DNA from: Thalassomonas viridans
GTDB lineage: Bacteria > Pseudomonadota > Gammaproteobacteria > Enterobacterales > Alteromonadaceae
Length of the DNA stretch: 64,000 nucleotides
Reading direction: 5' to 3'
NCBI RefSeq assembly: GCF_000948985.2
Contig: NZ_CP059733.1
Coordinates: 5,704,001-5,768,000 of the forward strand
Each line of letters starts with the position of its first letter. The stretch's first letter is position 1. Below, in pieces: positions 1 through 10,365 of the stretch. The notes under the pieces were generated by a model that ran no database searches, was not told where the DNA came from, and worked only from the letters and a program-made list of their open reading frames with translations. Both the position numbers and the translations under genes were made by a program.

Positions 1-457
1 TCTTAACCCACTTGCCCGGTTCAAGATCTTTATAACGCTCAAAGAAATGGGTAATTTGGTTGAGCAGGAGCGGCGGCAACTCACTGACCTCGTTAATGTC
101 GCTATACAAGGGGGTCAGCTTATCAAGCGGCAATGCCAACACCTTGGCATCCTGGCCGGCTTCATCCGACATGTTCAGCACGCCTACCGGGCGACAGCGG
201 ATCACGGCGCCGGGGATCAAAGGATAGGGGGTCGGCACCAGCACATCTACCGGATCGCCATCCTCCGACAAGGTGTGATTGATATAACCGTAATTACAGG
301 GATAAAACATGCAGCTCGACATAAAGCGGTCAACAAAAACCGCTCCCGTATCCTTGTCCACTTCATATTTTATCGGAGAAGCATTGGCCGGAATTTCAAT
401 GATCACATTGATATCATCCGGAATATTTTTACCTGCCGGCACCTGGTTTAAGCTCAT
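1..457 (-). CDS. ppa: Inorganic pyrophosphatase (3' end beyond window)
   Basis: Soluble family I inorganic pyrophosphatase, which hydrolyses pyrophosphate from biosynthetic reactions to two phosphates in the cytoplasm. The minus strand reads [20 protein letters not shown] followed by conserved family pieces: [17 protein letters not shown], the CNYGYI block and the metal-binding GDPVDVLV signature with its acidic residues. About 152 codons are present and the gene runs off the left edge, where roughly 25 residues are missing. The ATG at 455-457 is preceded by an AGGAG-type ribosome site. It is divergent from the MFS gene. Not visible in the plus-strand reading frames, which are only shadows. 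The identification rests on motifs and is secure. Confidence 0.93.
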   Translation of the reverse strand, partial: MSLNQVPAGKNIPDDINVIIEIPANASPIKYEVDKDTGAVFVDRFMSSCMFYPCNYGYINHTLSEDGDPVDVLVPTPYPLIPGAVIRCRPVGVLNMSDEAGQDAKVLALPLDKLTPLYSDINEVSELPPLLLNQITHFFERYKDLEPGKWVK

Positions 458-631
458 AGTCACTCCTGCTTGTACCCGTCAACAAATGAATGCCACTCTT
501 ATTACTCTAGTCGCTTTTTTCACCGCACCGGTGAATTTCACCCAAATGTTTTCACCGCGGGTGCTATAAGCGGCGAATTCGCGTACAATTTCCCCGCCGT
601 ACCAAGCCCAGCCATAAGGAAGTCTTTATCG

Positions 632-1822
632 ATGAAAGCCCTCAGCAGATTTAACCAGCCTGAACATTTACTCCTGGCCATGGCATTTATCATGCCGCTG
701 GTGTTTTCCGTATGGATGGTGCTGCTTAACAATTTTGTGGTGGAAAAAGCGGCCTTCACCGGAACCGAAATCGGCATTTTACAAAGCCTACGGGAGATCC
801 CCGGCTTTCTCGCCTTTACCGTGGTTTATGTTTTGCTTTTTATCAGGGAGCAGCGCCTGGCAATCGCCGCCCTGGCCCTGACCAGCTTAGGTGTGGCCCT
901 GACAGGCTATTTTCCTTACGCCGCCGGCCTGTATTTCACTACGGTATTAATGTCTGTCGGTTTCCACTACTTTGAAACCGTCAACCAGTCGCTGACCTTG
1001 CAATGGATCAAAAAAGAGCAAACCGCACACTTTATGGGAAAAATGCTCTCGGCCAAATCCGCGGCTTCCCTGCTGGCCTTTAGCGCCGTATGGCTGCTGA
1101 TGGAGCAATTCACCTGGTCCTATCAGGCCACTTATTTATTGTTCGGTTCGCTGGCGCTGATTTTCTGCCTGTTTATCGCCCTGTCCTTTAAAGAATTCAC
1201 GCCCCCGGCCGAGCAAAACAAAAAGCTCATTTTACGGAAACGCTACTGGCTGTTCTATGCCCTGACCTTTTTCAGCGGCGCCCGCAGGCAGATCTTTGTC
1301 GTCTTTGCCGGCTTTTTAATGGTTGAGAAGTTCAATTACAGCGTTGCCGAAATCAGCAGCCTGTTTTTGATCAACTATGTCTTTAACTGGCTCTTTGCCG
1401 CCAAAATAGGCAAACTGATCGGCAAACTCGGCGAGCGTAAAATACTCAAATTTGAATACCTGGGTTTAATCGCTGTGTTTATTGCCTATGGCCTGGTGGA
1501 CAATGCAACTGTGGCGGCAATCCTCTATGTGGTTGATCACCTGTTTTTCGCCCTGGCCATTGCCATCAAAACCTACTTCCAGAAAATCGCCTCTCCCGAA
1601 GACATAGCGTCAACCGCCGGGGTCAGCTTCTCCATCAACCATATTGCCGCGGTAGTGATCCCGGCTTTGCTGGGTATGCTGTGGGTGATAAACAGCTCCT
1701 GGGTGTTTTATATAGGGGCGGGGTTTGCCGCCTGCTCTTTATGCCTGTCTTTATTGATCCCCGACGCCCCGCAATCCGGCGTAGAGCTGCGTTATCAGGA
1801 AAAACGCCTCGCCGCCAGGTAA
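632..1822 (+). CDS. Major facilitator superfamily transporter
   Basis: Inner-membrane carrier of about 396 residues with the hydrophobic pattern of about 12 membrane segments expected for the major facilitator superfamily. The loop GKLIGKLGERK in the second half resembles the MFS loop motif, and a central hydrophilic stretch follows segment six. I chose the ATG at 632 because AAGGAAG lies about 10 bases upstream and the protein then begins MKALSRFNQPEHLLLAM, directly ahead of the first membrane segment. An in-frame start at 470 would add 54 residues without membrane or signal character, most of them inside the divergent promoter region shared with the pyrophosphatase gene. The substrate cannot be read from the sequence. 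No partner genes point to one. Confidence 0.8.
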   Translation: MKALSRFNQPEHLLLAMAFIMPLVFSVWMVLLNNFVVEKAAFTGTEIGILQSLREIPGFLAFTVVYVLLFIREQRLAIAALALTSLGVALTGYFPYAAGLYFTTVLMSVGFHYFETVNQSLTLQWIKKEQTAHFMGKMLSAKSAASLLAFSAVWLLMEQFTWSYQATYLLFGSLALIFCLFIALSFKEFTPPAEQNKKLILRKRYWLFYALTFFSGARRQIFVVFAGFLMVEKFNYSVAEISSLFLINYVFNWLFAAKIGKLIGKLGERKILKFEYLGLIAVFIAYGLVDNATVAAILYVVDHLFFALAIAIKTYFQKIASPEDIASTAGVSFSINHIAAVVIPALLGMLWVINSSWVFYIGAGFAACSLCLSLLIPDAPQSGVELRYQEKRLAAR

Positions 1823-1856
1823 CTAAGCCAGAAAGGCACAAACAAACGCACCACCT

Positions 1857-1874
1857 GGCCGGCAAAAGCCGGCT
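1857..1874. terminator. Hairpin between convergent genes
   Basis: GCCGGC-AAAA-GCCGGC inverted repeat located between the convergent MFS and phosphodiesterase genes. The stem is strong but neither side carries a clear T run, so termination is only a possibility. Confidence 0.35.
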
Positions 1875-1920
1875 AAGTGATGAATCAGAGCTTATTTGAA
1901 CAGGATAACCGGAAAGGGAA

Positions 1921-4146
1921 TTATTGGTTGTCTTTTAAAAACGCCAGGAAGTCTTTTTCAGGCATGGGCTTGGCATAATAATAGCCCTGTACCTCGTCAC
2001 AGCCCTGCTCTTTCAGGTGCGCTTCCTGGGCCAGGTCTTCCACCCCTTCGGCGATCACCTTAAGGTTCATTTGCTTGCCCAGGTTAATAATGGTATCGGC
2101 AATCAGGGATTGTCCCGGCTGGGTGATATCGTTAACAAAAGAGCGATCCACTTTTAAGCGGTCAAAAGGCAGCTTTTGCAGGTAGCTCAATGAAGAGTAT
2201 CCGGTACCGAAGTCATCCAGGGCAATGCTGATGCCCTGCTCTTTCAGTTTCAACAAAGAATCTATCACCACCTGGGGTTCGTCCATCAGGATATTCTCGG
2301 TGATTTCCAGCTCCAGTTTACTGGCTTCAACCTTATGGGCTTTAGTGGTCTCGATAATATTATCGACAAAATTACTGCGCCGGAACTGGGGAATAGAAAC
2401 ATTAACCGAGATGCTGACCTGATCAAATCCCTGCTCTTCCAGGGTAGTAATTTGCTGACAGGCCTGGGTGATCACCCAGTCGCCGATTTCTATAATAAGC
2501 CCGGAATATTCCGCCAGCGGAATAAAAACCTCGGGAGAAATAAAAGCGCCGTCGGCAGTGCGCCAGCGCAATAAGGCTTCGGCCCCTATGACTTTTCCCG
2601 TTTCCAGGCTCAGTTGCGGCTGATACCAGAGTTCCAGCCGGTTTTCCGAAAAATCGGTCCTTAACTGGCGAATCATGCCCAGACGCCAAAGGGTTTTGTC
2701 TTCCATTTCCTGCATATAATACATGCAGTGCTGTTCGCGGTTTTTTTTGGCTAAATTCAGGGCGATATTGATTTGATTTAATACTTTAACCCCCGGCAGG
2801 CGGGCGTATTCTTTGGTGCAGAAACCTATGCAGGCATTGATAGGTAACTTCTGCTCGCCGGCATCAAAAGGCTGGTAGAACAAAGCGCTGAGACAATCAG
2901 GATTGATAAACTCACTCGGGCCGATAACCCCGAAAACATCGGCACCGACACGGGCGATCTGGCATTCATCACTTAATCCCGACAGACGCTTGGCCACCGC
3001 CGCCAATAGCAGGTTGCCGACGTCCTGGCCCAGGCCGTCATTGATATCGCTGAAATGGTTAATGTCCACCAGGGCCGCCACCAGATCCTGGTTTTCACTA
3101 TTGGAAAACTGATCTAACAGGTTAACGAACTCCAGCCGGTTGGGCAGCTCCGTCAGCCAGTCTTTATAAGCGGCATTACGCAACTTCTGGAATAAATGTA
3201 CATTTTCATAACCAATGGCAATATTGGTAAGAAACACCTCTATCAGCTGCTGCTGGGTTTCCGTGAGCGCCGATGGCAACTCCAGATAAATCACCGCACG
3301 GTAACCGCCGCTGGCCAGGTATAAACTGACGTTTTTATCATCGAAGTTATGCTGTTTTTGCTGAAAACAGGAAGCAACCTGCGAACTGATCTGTTCGTTT
3401 TTCAGGGTATCGAGCTTTTGGTTGACAATGACCGAGGAATGTCCCTGCTGGCCTAAAATATAGAAACTTAAATCATCGGCACTGCTGATAATGCCCTGAC
3501 CGCGGGCACAGAACAAGCCGCAGACATCATCCCCCAGCAAACGGTTTAACTGTTGCAGCACTCCCTGGCCAAACGCCTGGACCGAGTGCAGTTCCAGCAA
3601 ATCGGCGGCGGCTTCAATAATTTTTTCCAGCCCCTTACGGTTTTGGCTGACGGTAGAAATTTGCTGGTAGGAGCGGATAGCCGCATAAACAGTGGTTACC
3701 AGTTTGCGGCGGGTTAATTCGGTTTTGGTTTTGTAGTCATTGATATCATAATCTTTAATGACGCTTTCTTCCGGGGCGTATCCCGGCTGGCCGGTGCGTA
3801 GTACAATACGTATATCTTCGCGGCATAATTCTTCACGGATGTGCTTAACAACATTTAAACCGGCATCGTCCGTTTCCATGACCACATCGAGCAAAACCAG
3901 CACAATATCATCATGATTTTCAATAAGTTCGCAGGCATCTTTACCTGAATAGGCGTGTAAGTATTCGAGGCATCGTCCGAGTACTACCAGGTCGGATAAG
4001 GCTAACTGAGTGACAGAATGAATTTCCGGATCATCATCAACAATCAACACTTTCCAAGCATCACCATTTAGTTCATCGATAATGTCATCTTCGTCGCTAT
4101 CATCAATAAACAAAAAGTCGTCATTAGTGTTTTCTGTAGCCTGCAT
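1921..4146 (-). CDS. Response regulator with DUF3369, degenerate GGDEF and EAL domains (c-di-GMP phosphodiesterase)
   Basis: Cytoplasmic 741-residue signalling protein predicted to hydrolyse cyclic di-GMP under phosphorelay control. Domains in order: an acidic N-terminal tail; a receiver domain at about 30-150 (KVLIVDDDPEIH, phosphoacceptor Asp in VLLDVVMETDD); a DUF3369 sensory domain at about 175-325; a GGDEF domain at about 330-480 whose signature is degraded to VGADVF, so cyclase activity is unlikely; and an EAL domain at about 490-735. The EAL domain keeps the catalytic set: EALLRW, the Asn in SVNVS, LELEITEN, the Asp pair in DDFGTGYSS, KVDRSF and AEGVE. No histidine kinase gene is adjacent, so its partner lies elsewhere. 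The ATG at 4144-4146 follows a long AT-rich upstream region. The family is recognised with high confidence; the process it controls is unknown. Confidence 0.9.
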   Translation of the reverse strand: MQATENTNDDFLFIDDSDEDDIIDELNGDAWKVLIVDDDPEIHSVTQLALSDLVVLGRCLEYLHAYSGKDACELIENHDDIVLVLLDVVMETDDAGLNVVKHIREELCREDIRIVLRTGQPGYAPEESVIKDYDINDYKTKTELTRRKLVTTVYAAIRSYQQISTVSQNRKGLEKIIEAAADLLELHSVQAFGQGVLQQLNRLLGDDVCGLFCARGQGIISSADDLSFYILGQQGHSSVIVNQKLDTLKNEQISSQVASCFQQKQHNFDDKNVSLYLASGGYRAVIYLELPSALTETQQQLIEVFLTNIAIGYENVHLFQKLRNAAYKDWLTELPNRLEFVNLLDQFSNSENQDLVAALVDINHFSDINDGLGQDVGNLLLAAVAKRLSGLSDECQIARVGADVFGVIGPSEFINPDCLSALFYQPFDAGEQKLPINACIGFCTKEYARLPGVKVLNQINIALNLAKKNREQHCMYYMQEMEDKTLWRLGMIRQLRTDFSENRLELWYQPQLSLETGKVIGAEALLRWRTADGAFISPEVFIPLAEYSGLIIEIGDWVITQACQQITTLEEQGFDQVSISVNVSIPQFRRSNFVDNIIETTKAHKVEASKLELEITENILMDEPQVVIDSLLKLKEQGISIALDDFGTGYSSLSYLQKLPFDRLKVDRSFVNDITQPGQSLIADTIINLGKQMNLKVIAEGVEDLAQEAHLKEQGCDEVQGYYYAKPMPEKDFLAFLKDNQ

Positions 4147-4496
4147 ACTGTCCTCAAATAACTAGTAGAACTTCAACTAGTTAAGTCTGCTTCTCGTTGG
4201 ATTATTATCACTGTAACTTGAAACTATTTTTATATAACATTCTACTACATAATAAAAGTCAGATTCTAAATATTCAACAAATCAATGTAATAAAATACAA
4301 TCTTTCAATACTTTGTTCTAAGTATATAAAAAAATGAAAGGTAAACAAGACACTTAATGGCGATTAACAGTGCATAAAATAAGGCGATAACAGGCAAAAA
4401 TGCCCCGTTGCTTTCCGGTATCCAGGGGAACTTTTCCCGGAATAAATCTTGCTGACGCAAGCGGCTAAATTAACACCATATTGAATTTAAGGTAAC
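4147..4496. other. AT-rich divergent intergenic region
   Basis: About 350 bases between the divergent phosphodiesterase and TIGR03899 genes. It is clearly more AT-rich than the flanks. I see no open frame, repeat or strong hairpin. It presumably holds both promoters. Confidence 0.5.
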
Positions 4497-5405
4497 ATGA
4501 TGAAGATAACCGAACCAGCGACAAATACCCCGACGGTAGTGCCGCCCGGCAGCTTAAAACCGGAAGTTACCCCGGAAAAAGCTTCCCAGCCGGACAAGCT
4601 TCATCAAACTTCCGTTGCCGGCGCCAGTTCACAAATGCAGCTGCTCAACCTGGCCAAACAGTTTGTCCTGGACGGCGGCCTGGTATCGCCGGACAAGCAG
4701 ATGCCTTTAGAAGACAGGTCCCGTAAACGCGAGCGCCTGCTTAACCTGCGCAAACAGCAGAATATGGAAAATATCATTCAAAAGGCCCTGGCTTATTGCT
4801 CTGAAAGCGAGATCACGGATAAGGCGGATCAGGACTGGTTTAACCGCTTTATTTCGCTGGCGGAAGAAGTCAGCAATAAAACCATGCAGGAGTTGTGGGC
4901 GAAAATACTCGCCGGGGAGATTTCCCAGCCGGGCACCTTTTCATTAAAGGCGCTGAAAATATTTCGCAATATGAGTATCAATGATGCCAAGCTGCTGGCC
5001 AAAGCCTGCTCGCTGGCGGTAAAAGATCAGGGCAAGAGGAACATCAGGATCATTTCCGGCAGCTATATCCAACCCGGTTTGTTTAACTTTTTCGATAAGA
5101 ACCGCGAGCAAAATATCAATTTAAGCCACCATGGCTTAAGCTATGCCGACCTGCTGACCTTGTCGGAAAATAACCTGCTCTTTATTCAGGAAACTGAGTC
5201 CAGTGCGCTAAGCAAAGAAGAACAACTGCACTTCCTTTATAACGGCTCCCCGCTGGACTTGACGGCTAAAGGCAACAACACCATTATCCGTTTTTATAAA
5301 TTTACCCCGGTGGGCAGCGAACTCGCCTCTTTGATCGGCGATAACGCCGACAGCAAGTATCTCGGCGAATTAAAGCAGAAACTGGGCCAGCACTTTAGGT
5401 TATAA
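4497..5405 (+). CDS. TIGR03899 family protein, function unknown
   Basis: A 302-residue protein matching the TIGR03899 family of gammaproteobacterial proteins of unknown function. The N-terminal 50 residues are rich in Pro, Thr and Ser and look disordered. A charged segment around 75-95 (RSRKRERLLNLRKQQNMENI) precedes a helical region holding WAKILAGEISQPGTFSLKAL, which resembles DUF2806-type proteins. There is no signal peptide or membrane segment, so it is probably cytoplasmic. The start is one of two adjacent ATGs at 4497 and 4500, with an AAGGTAA ribosome site. It is transcribed alone and converges on cysH. Family assignment is from memory of its conserved central block; I propose no biochemical role. 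Confidence 0.75.
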   Translation: MMKITEPATNTPTVVPPGSLKPEVTPEKASQPDKLHQTSVAGASSQMQLLNLAKQFVLDGGLVSPDKQMPLEDRSRKRERLLNLRKQQNMENIIQKALAYCSESEITDKADQDWFNRFISLAEEVSNKTMQELWAKILAGEISQPGTFSLKALKIFRNMSINDAKLLAKACSLAVKDQGKRNIRIISGSYIQPGLFNFFDKNREQNINLSHHGLSYADLLTLSENNLLFIQETESSALSKEEQLHFLYNGSPLDLTAKGNNTIIRFYKFTPVGSELASLIGDNADSKYLGELKQKLGQHFRL

Positions 5406-5459
5406 CCTTGCTTTATCCCGGCAGCTGCGGCCTTAGCCCCCCGACAGGAAATCAGGGAG

Positions 5460-6200
5460 CTAAATACCGTCACCGTCGGTATGCAGGCCGCATTCCCGCT
5501 GCATGCCGGCAAAACGGGTATCACTTTCATCCATGCCCAAAGTTAACGGCCTGGTGCTATGGACATCGCCGACGGAAACATAACCCTGGTCCCATAAAGG
5601 ATGGTAAGGCAAGCCATGCTTGGTCAGGTACTGGTGCACGTCTTTATTGCTCCAGTCGATAATAGGATGCACTTTAAAGCGCCCCCTTAAAATACTGACC
5701 ACAGATAAACCTTTCCTGTGCTCCGTCTGCTGGCGGCGTACCCCGGAAAACCAGGTACCGGCATTTAATTCCGACAAACCGCGCTCAAGCGGTTCCACCT
5801 TATTGATACGGTTGTATTGCTTGAGGGCGTCGCTGCCCTGCTCCCACGCCTTGCCGTATTTGGCCTGTTGCCAGGAGGCACTTTCTTTGGCGCTGTAAAC
5901 CTGCAGGTTCAGGTTAAAACGCTCGGTCAACTCATCGATAAAACGATAGGTTTCCGGGAACAAGTGCCCGGTATCTGTTACCAGCACCGGAATATTGGCA
6001 TCGATTTGCGTCATCATATGCAGCATCACTGCCGACTGGATACCAAAACTGGATGAAAGCACAAAATGGCCGGGCAAGTTTTCCATCGCCCATTCCACCC
6101 GCTCCACGGGAGACTGCTTTTCCAGTAATTCATTCCACTGATTTAACCAGGGTTCCGGCAAAGATGCCGGAAACCTGTTATTAATGGCCGCTTTAGTCAT
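5460..6200 (-). CDS. cysH: Phosphoadenosine phosphosulfate reductase
   Basis: Reduces 3'-phosphoadenylyl sulfate to sulfite with thioredoxin or glutaredoxin in cytoplasmic sulfate assimilation. At 246 residues it has the usual family length. Visible features are the nucleotide-binding [12 protein letters not shown] segment at about 50-62, [11 protein letters not shown] at about 76-86, a [17 protein letters not shown] block, and the C-terminal ECGLH motif with the redox-active Cys. The two extra Cys pairs of iron-sulfur-containing APS reductases are absent, so PAPS is the likely substrate. It is the last gene of a cysJ-cysI-cysH operon, and its ATG overlaps the end of cysI by 8 bases. It converges on the TIGR03899 gene. 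CysG, CysDN and CysC are not in the window. Confidence 0.95.
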   Translation of the reverse strand: MTKAAINNRFPASLPEPWLNQWNELLEKQSPVERVEWAMENLPGHFVLSSSFGIQSAVMLHMMTQIDANIPVLVTDTGHLFPETYRFIDELTERFNLNLQVYSAKESASWQQAKYGKAWEQGSDALKQYNRINKVEPLERGLSELNAGTWFSGVRRQQTEHRKGLSVVSILRGRFKVHPIIDWSNKDVHQYLTKHGLPYHPLWDQGYVSVGDVHSTRPLTLGMDESDTRFAGMQRECGLHTDGDGI

Positions 6201-7917
6201 GAAAATCCCTTACGCTGACGATAACTTCGGCCACTATCCCGACACGGATAACAAAATCGCCAAAGTCTTCGTTTTCATTGCGTTCACGTCCCCAACGGCC
6301 GATCAGCTGATCCAACTCCGCCAGTATTGACTGCTCGTCGAGGTTCTCTTTAAATAACTTGGGAATACGGGTACCGTTTTTATTCCCTCCCAGGTAGACA
6401 TTGTATCTGCCCGGCCCTTTGCCCACTAAGCCAATTTCCGCCAGCATCGCCCGGCCGCAACCGTTAGGGCAACCGACGATACGGAAAATAATATGCTCAT
6501 CCGACAATTCATGCTTGGCCAGCAGACCTTCCACATGCCCTATCATAGTCGGCAGATAACGCTCGGCTTCCGCCATGGCTAACGGGCAGGTCGGCAACGA
6601 CACGCAGGCCATGGAATTTTCCCGCTGCACGCTATTATTATCATCAATTAGGCCGTGCGCTCGGGCTATTTCTTCAATTTTAGCCTTATCCTGTTCGGCA
6701 ACACCGGCAATGATCAGGTTCTGGTTGGCGGTCATGCGAAAATCCCCTTTATGGATTTTGGCAATTTCCGCAACACCGGTTTTCAGCGGTTTGTCCGGAT
6801 AGTCCAGCAAACGGCCGCTTTGGATAAACAGGGTTAAGTGATGCTTGTTGTCTATTCCTTCAACCCAGCCGATACGGTCGCCGCGGCCGGTAAATTCATA
6901 GGGACGGCTGTCGGCAAAGGTAATTCCCGCTCTTTTTTCCACTTCAGCCTTAAAAACATCGACCCCGAGACGATCTAAAGTATATTTGGTTTTGGCATTT
7001 TTACGGTTCACCCGGTTACCGTAATCCCTCTGGGTGGTCACTACGGCTGCAGCGACATCCAGGGTATTTTCCAGCGGCACGAAGCCAAAGTCTTCCGCTT
7101 TACGCGGGTAGGTACTCTTGTCGCCGTGGGTCATGGCCAGGCCGCCGCCGACCAGGACGTTGAAGCCAACCAGCTTGCCGTTTTCGGCAATAGCCACAAA
7201 GTTCAGATCGTTGGCATGCACATCAACATCGTTTTGCGGCGGGATCACTACCGTGGTTTTAAATTTACGGGGCAGATAGTTGCTGCCTAAAATAGGCTCT
7301 TCTTCCACCTTGCCGCCCTGCACTTTTTCGCCGTCCAGCCAGATTTCCGCATAGGCCTTGGTTTTGGGTAATAAATGCTCACTGATTTTTTTAGCCCATT
7401 CATAGGCTTCCTGGTGCAGCTCAGACTCCACCGGGTTGGAAGTACAAAGTACGTTACGGTTAACATCCCCCGCGGTGGCGATGGAATCTATGCCGTACTC
7501 GTTCAGGGTCTGGTGCATCAGCTTGATATTCGGCTTTAATACCCCGTGAAACTGGAAAGTTTGCCGGGTGGTGATGCGGATGCTGCCGTAGCTGGTTTTT
7601 TCCTGGGAAAACTTGTCTATCGCCAGCCATTGCTCAGGGGTGATAATGCCGCCGGGCATACGGGCGCGCAACATCACGTTGTGCAAAGGTTCCAGCTTTT
7701 GTTTCTGGCGCTCGGCGCGGATATCCCTGTCATCCTGCTGGTACATGCCGTGGAAACGGATCAGCTGGAAGTTATCGGCGGTAAAACCGCCCGTCATCTG
7801 GTCGCCCAAATCCTGGGTAATGGTGCCGCGCAACAAGTCGCTTTCACCTTTTAAACGTTCGTTGTCCGCCAGTTTGCCGTCAACAACTAAATCCGGATTA
7901 ATTTCTGTGGTGCTCAT
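6193..7917 (-). CDS. cysI: Sulfite reductase hemoprotein (beta) subunit
   Basis: Siroheme and [4Fe-4S] subunit of NADPH-sulfite reductase, which catalyses the six-electron reduction of sulfite to sulfide in the cytoplasm. The 574-residue length is normal. The four cluster and siroheme Cys ligands are visible as CVSLPTC and CPNGC near residues 435-485. Substrate-binding basic segments such as [14 protein letters not shown] and [10 protein letters not shown] are intact. The start ATG shares one base with the stop of cysJ (TAATG), and the 3' end overlaps cysH by 8 bases. These overlaps indicate a translationally coupled operon in which CysJ supplies electrons to CysI. No unusual residue was noted. 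Confidence 0.96.
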   Translation of the reverse strand: MSTTEINPDLVVDGKLADNERLKGESDLLRGTITQDLGDQMTGGFTADNFQLIRFHGMYQQDDRDIRAERQKQKLEPLHNVMLRARMPGGIITPEQWLAIDKFSQEKTSYGSIRITTRQTFQFHGVLKPNIKLMHQTLNEYGIDSIATAGDVNRNVLCTSNPVESELHQEAYEWAKKISEHLLPKTKAYAEIWLDGEKVQGGKVEEEPILGSNYLPRKFKTTVVIPPQNDVDVHANDLNFVAIAENGKLVGFNVLVGGGLAMTHGDKSTYPRKAEDFGFVPLENTLDVAAAVVTTQRDYGNRVNRKNAKTKYTLDRLGVDVFKAEVEKRAGITFADSRPYEFTGRGDRIGWVEGIDNKHHLTLFIQSGRLLDYPDKPLKTGVAEIAKIHKGDFRMTANQNLIIAGVAEQDKAKIEEIARAHGLIDDNNSVQRENSMACVSLPTCPLAMAEAERYLPTMIGHVEGLLAKHELSDEHIIFRIVGCPNGCGRAMLAEIGLVGKGPGRYNVYLGGNKNGTRIPKLFKENLDEQSILAELDQLIGRWGRERNENEDFGDFVIRVGIVAEVIVSVRDFHD

Positions 7918-9728
7918 TAATACACATCCTTCTGGTAACGTTTACTTACCCGCAACGTTTTTAAATAATCTTCTGCCTGCTCTGCCGATAAACCGCCCTG
8001 CTGAGCGATGATCTCAAGCAAGGTATTGTGAACATCTTTGGCCATACGGTTGGCATCACCACAGACATATAAGTGGGCGCCGCGCTCTAACCAGGCAAAC
8101 ACTTCTTTTGCCTGCTCTTTTAACCTGTCCTGAACATAAATTTTCTCCGCCTGATCACGGGAGAAAGCAACATTCATCTTAGTCAGCAGTCCGGATTTCA
8201 AGTAATTCTGCCATTCCACCTGATAGAGGAAATCCTGGGTGAACGTCTGGTCGCCGAAAAACATCCAGTTATCGCCGCCGGCATCCCGGGCTTCCCGCTC
8301 CTGCATAAAGGCACGGAAAGGCGCAACACCTGTACCCGGCCCTATCATGATCACCGGAGTATCGTCATTTTCCGGCAGGCGGAAATTATCGTTATGCTCG
8401 ACAAAAATTTTTACCTTATCGCCTTCTTCCAGACGCTGTGCCAGATAACCGGATGCACCGCCGAGGCGGGTCTTGCCGTCCCGCTCATAGCTTACCAGGC
8501 CTACGGTTAAATGGACTTCTTCATCCACCTCAGCCTGACTGGAAGCTATCGAGTATAAGCGCGGGGTCATTTTGCGTAAGCTATCAACCAGCTCCTGCGG
8601 CGTCACTTGTGCCGGGGCTAATTTCAAAATATCCACCAACTGGTGATTAGCGGCAAACTCCCTCAAGGCATTTTTATCTTCAGCCAGTGCCAGCAACTCG
8701 GCCGAACCTGAGGTTTTCGCCCAAAAATCAACAAACGGCGGGGCCGTCTGGGTAATTTCAAAAACAGAAATCAGCGCATCACGGATAGCCAGCGTCTGCT
8801 CGCCGTCGTCTTTGCTGAAGCTGACGGTTTCGTCGCCGGCAAAAGCCAATAACTGAAGGATTTCATCCACCAGCTGGCCGTCATTCTCAAACCAGATCCC
8901 CAGGGCATCCCCCGGCTGGTATTGCAGGCCGGACTCGCCTAAGTCAATTTCGATATGGCGCACGTCTTTCGCCGACTCCCGGCCGGTGATTTTCTGGCTC
9001 ACCAGAAATTCCGCGGCATAAGGGCTTTGTTTGTTGTAGGCGCTGCTGCCGCTGTTGGAAACCGGTAAATTTACCACAGGCGCAAGTGCGTCGGCAGAAG
9101 AGGTCAACTCTTCTTTTAAGGTGTCAACTATGCTTGTTGTCCAGGCTTTTGCATCAGCATCATAATCGACGTCACAATCGACCCGCGGGCTTACCTGAGT
9201 CGCCCCCAAGGCTTTAAGGCGCTCGTCAAAGTCCTTGCCTGTCTGGCAGAAAAATTCATAACTGCTGTCCCCCAGCGCCAATACGCTGTATTTCAGGTTC
9301 GGCAGTTTAGGGGCCTTTTTCGAAAGTAAGAATTCATGGAATTCAAGGCCGTCATCCGGAGCTTCGCCTTCACCGTTGGTGCTGGCGACGATCAGCAGAT
9401 GGGTTTCCGCCTTCAGGGATTTCGCTTTATAGTCGGCAACATTTTTTAAATTAACTGTGATGCCCGCGGCCTCGGCGCTTTGCGCCAGTTGTTGTGCCAC
9501 ACCTTTGGCATTACCGGTTTGGGAAACATATAAAATGGTTAATATTGATGAAACCGCCGCTTGCGCCGCCGGTAATACCGCCACCGAAGACTGCTCGCTT
9601 TTCGCGGCTAAATAACCGCTGGCCCAGGCAAGCTGAAGCGGTGAATAACTACCTATAGTTTGCTGAAGGGATGCCAACTGGTCCGCATCCAACATAGTTT
9701 GACTTAAATTTCGCTGCTTTGGCAACAT
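7917..9728 (-). CDS. cysJ: Sulfite reductase flavoprotein (alpha) subunit
   Basis: FMN/FAD diflavin reductase that passes electrons from NADPH to CysI. Domains in order: flavodoxin-like FMN domain at about 60-205 ([41 protein letters not shown]), a connecting/FAD domain ([20 protein letters not shown]) and an NADPH domain ([31 protein letters not shown]) ending in DVY. Start choice is uncertain. An upstream in-frame TTG at 9779 and ATG at 9746 exist, but the ATG at 9728 (MLPKQRNLS) best matches the family N-terminus. It is the first gene of the cysJIH operon. Its upstream region is unusual because a 51-bp tandem repeat array lies 170-590 bases upstream, between this gene and the fabY terminator. 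Confidence 0.93.
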   Translation of the reverse strand: MLPKQRNLSQTMLDADQLASLQQTIGSYSPLQLAWASGYLAAKSEQSSVAVLPAAQAAVSSILTILYVSQTGNAKGVAQQLAQSAEAAGITVNLKNVADYKAKSLKAETHLLIVASTNGEGEAPDDGLEFHEFLLSKKAPKLPNLKYSVLALGDSSYEFFCQTGKDFDERLKALGATQVSPRVDCDVDYDADAKAWTTSIVDTLKEELTSSADALAPVVNLPVSNSGSSAYNKQSPYAAEFLVSQKITGRESAKDVRHIEIDLGESGLQYQPGDALGIWFENDGQLVDEILQLLAFAGDETVSFSKDDGEQTLAIRDALISVFEITQTAPPFVDFWAKTSGSAELLALAEDKNALREFAANHQLVDILKLAPAQVTPQELVDSLRKMTPRLYSIASSQAEVDEEVHLTVGLVSYERDGKTRLGGASGYLAQRLEEGDKVKIFVEHNDNFRLPENDDTPVIMIGPGTGVAPFRAFMQEREARDAGGDNWMFFGDQTFTQDFLYQVEWQNYLKSGLLTKMNVAFSRDQAEKIYVQDRLKEQAKEVFAWLERGAHLYVCGDANRMAKDVHNTLLEIIAQQGGLSAEQAEDYLKTLRVSKRYQKDVY

Positions 9729-9895
9729 AACAGATACTTCGCCCATTAAATTTGATAGCGACAGGATAGACAAAGCCAAAACAATTTAAAAAGAATAGAA
9801 AATGATTTTTTATTCCAAAAGTGTATATAAAGGCAACTAAAGCGAAAAAGTACTTTTTGCTCAGATAACCAGCATACATGTGAACATTACAGACC

Positions 9896-10318
9896 ATTCG
9901 TCCTGAATATCGCCATCCCTGCACATCCCTGTGCTCATGGCATACCATTCGTCCTGAATATCGCCATTCCTGCACATCCCTGTGCTCATGGCATACCATT
10001 CGTCCTGAACATCGCCATTCCTGCACATCCCTGTGCTCATGGCATACCATTCGTCCTGAACATCGCCATTCCTGCACATCCCTGTGCTCATGGCATACCA
10101 TTCGTCCTGAACATCGCCATTCCTGCACATCCCTGTGCTCATGGCATACCATTCGTCCTGAACATCGCCATTCCTGCACATCCCTGTGCTCATGGCATAC
10201 CATTCGTCCTGAACATCGCCATTCCTGCACATCCCTGTGCTCATGGCATACCATTCGTCCTGAACATCGCCATTCCTGCACATCCCTGTGCTCATGGCAT
10301 ACCATTCGTCCTGAATAT
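9896..10318. repeat. 51-bp tandem repeat array, 8 full units plus a 15-bp partial
   Basis: Units start at 9896, 9947, 9998, 10049, 10100, 10151, 10202 and 10253, and a partial unit starts at 10304. Units 3 to 8 are identical. Unit 2 differs at one base (GAATATCG for GAACATCG) and unit 1 has that change plus ATCCC for ATTCC. The 15-bp partial again carries GAATAT. Each unit contains the small hairpin GCACA-TCCC-TGTGC. Because 51 is a multiple of three, four of the six frames stay open (for example a 17-residue repeat on the minus strand), but there is no ribosome site or recognisable protein. I regard it as non-coding. It sits between the fabY terminator and the cysJ promoter region. Confidence 0.97.
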
Positions 10319-10323
10319 AAAAA

Positions 10324-10343
10324 AAAGAGGCCGTAGCCTCTTT
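10324..10343 (-). terminator. Rho-independent terminator of fabY
   Basis: Read on the minus strand: AAAGAGGC-TACG-GCCTCTTT followed by further Ts. It is an 8-bp stem with a 4-base loop, about 20 bases after the fabY stop. The T run abuts the last partial repeat unit. Confidence 0.85.
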
Positions 10344-10365
10344 CTTGTTACAGGGATTTAGCTGC

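Noticed and set aside
9896..10318. The tandem array as a CRISPR
   Set aside because: Units are contiguous 51-bp copies with no unique spacers and no cas genes nearby.
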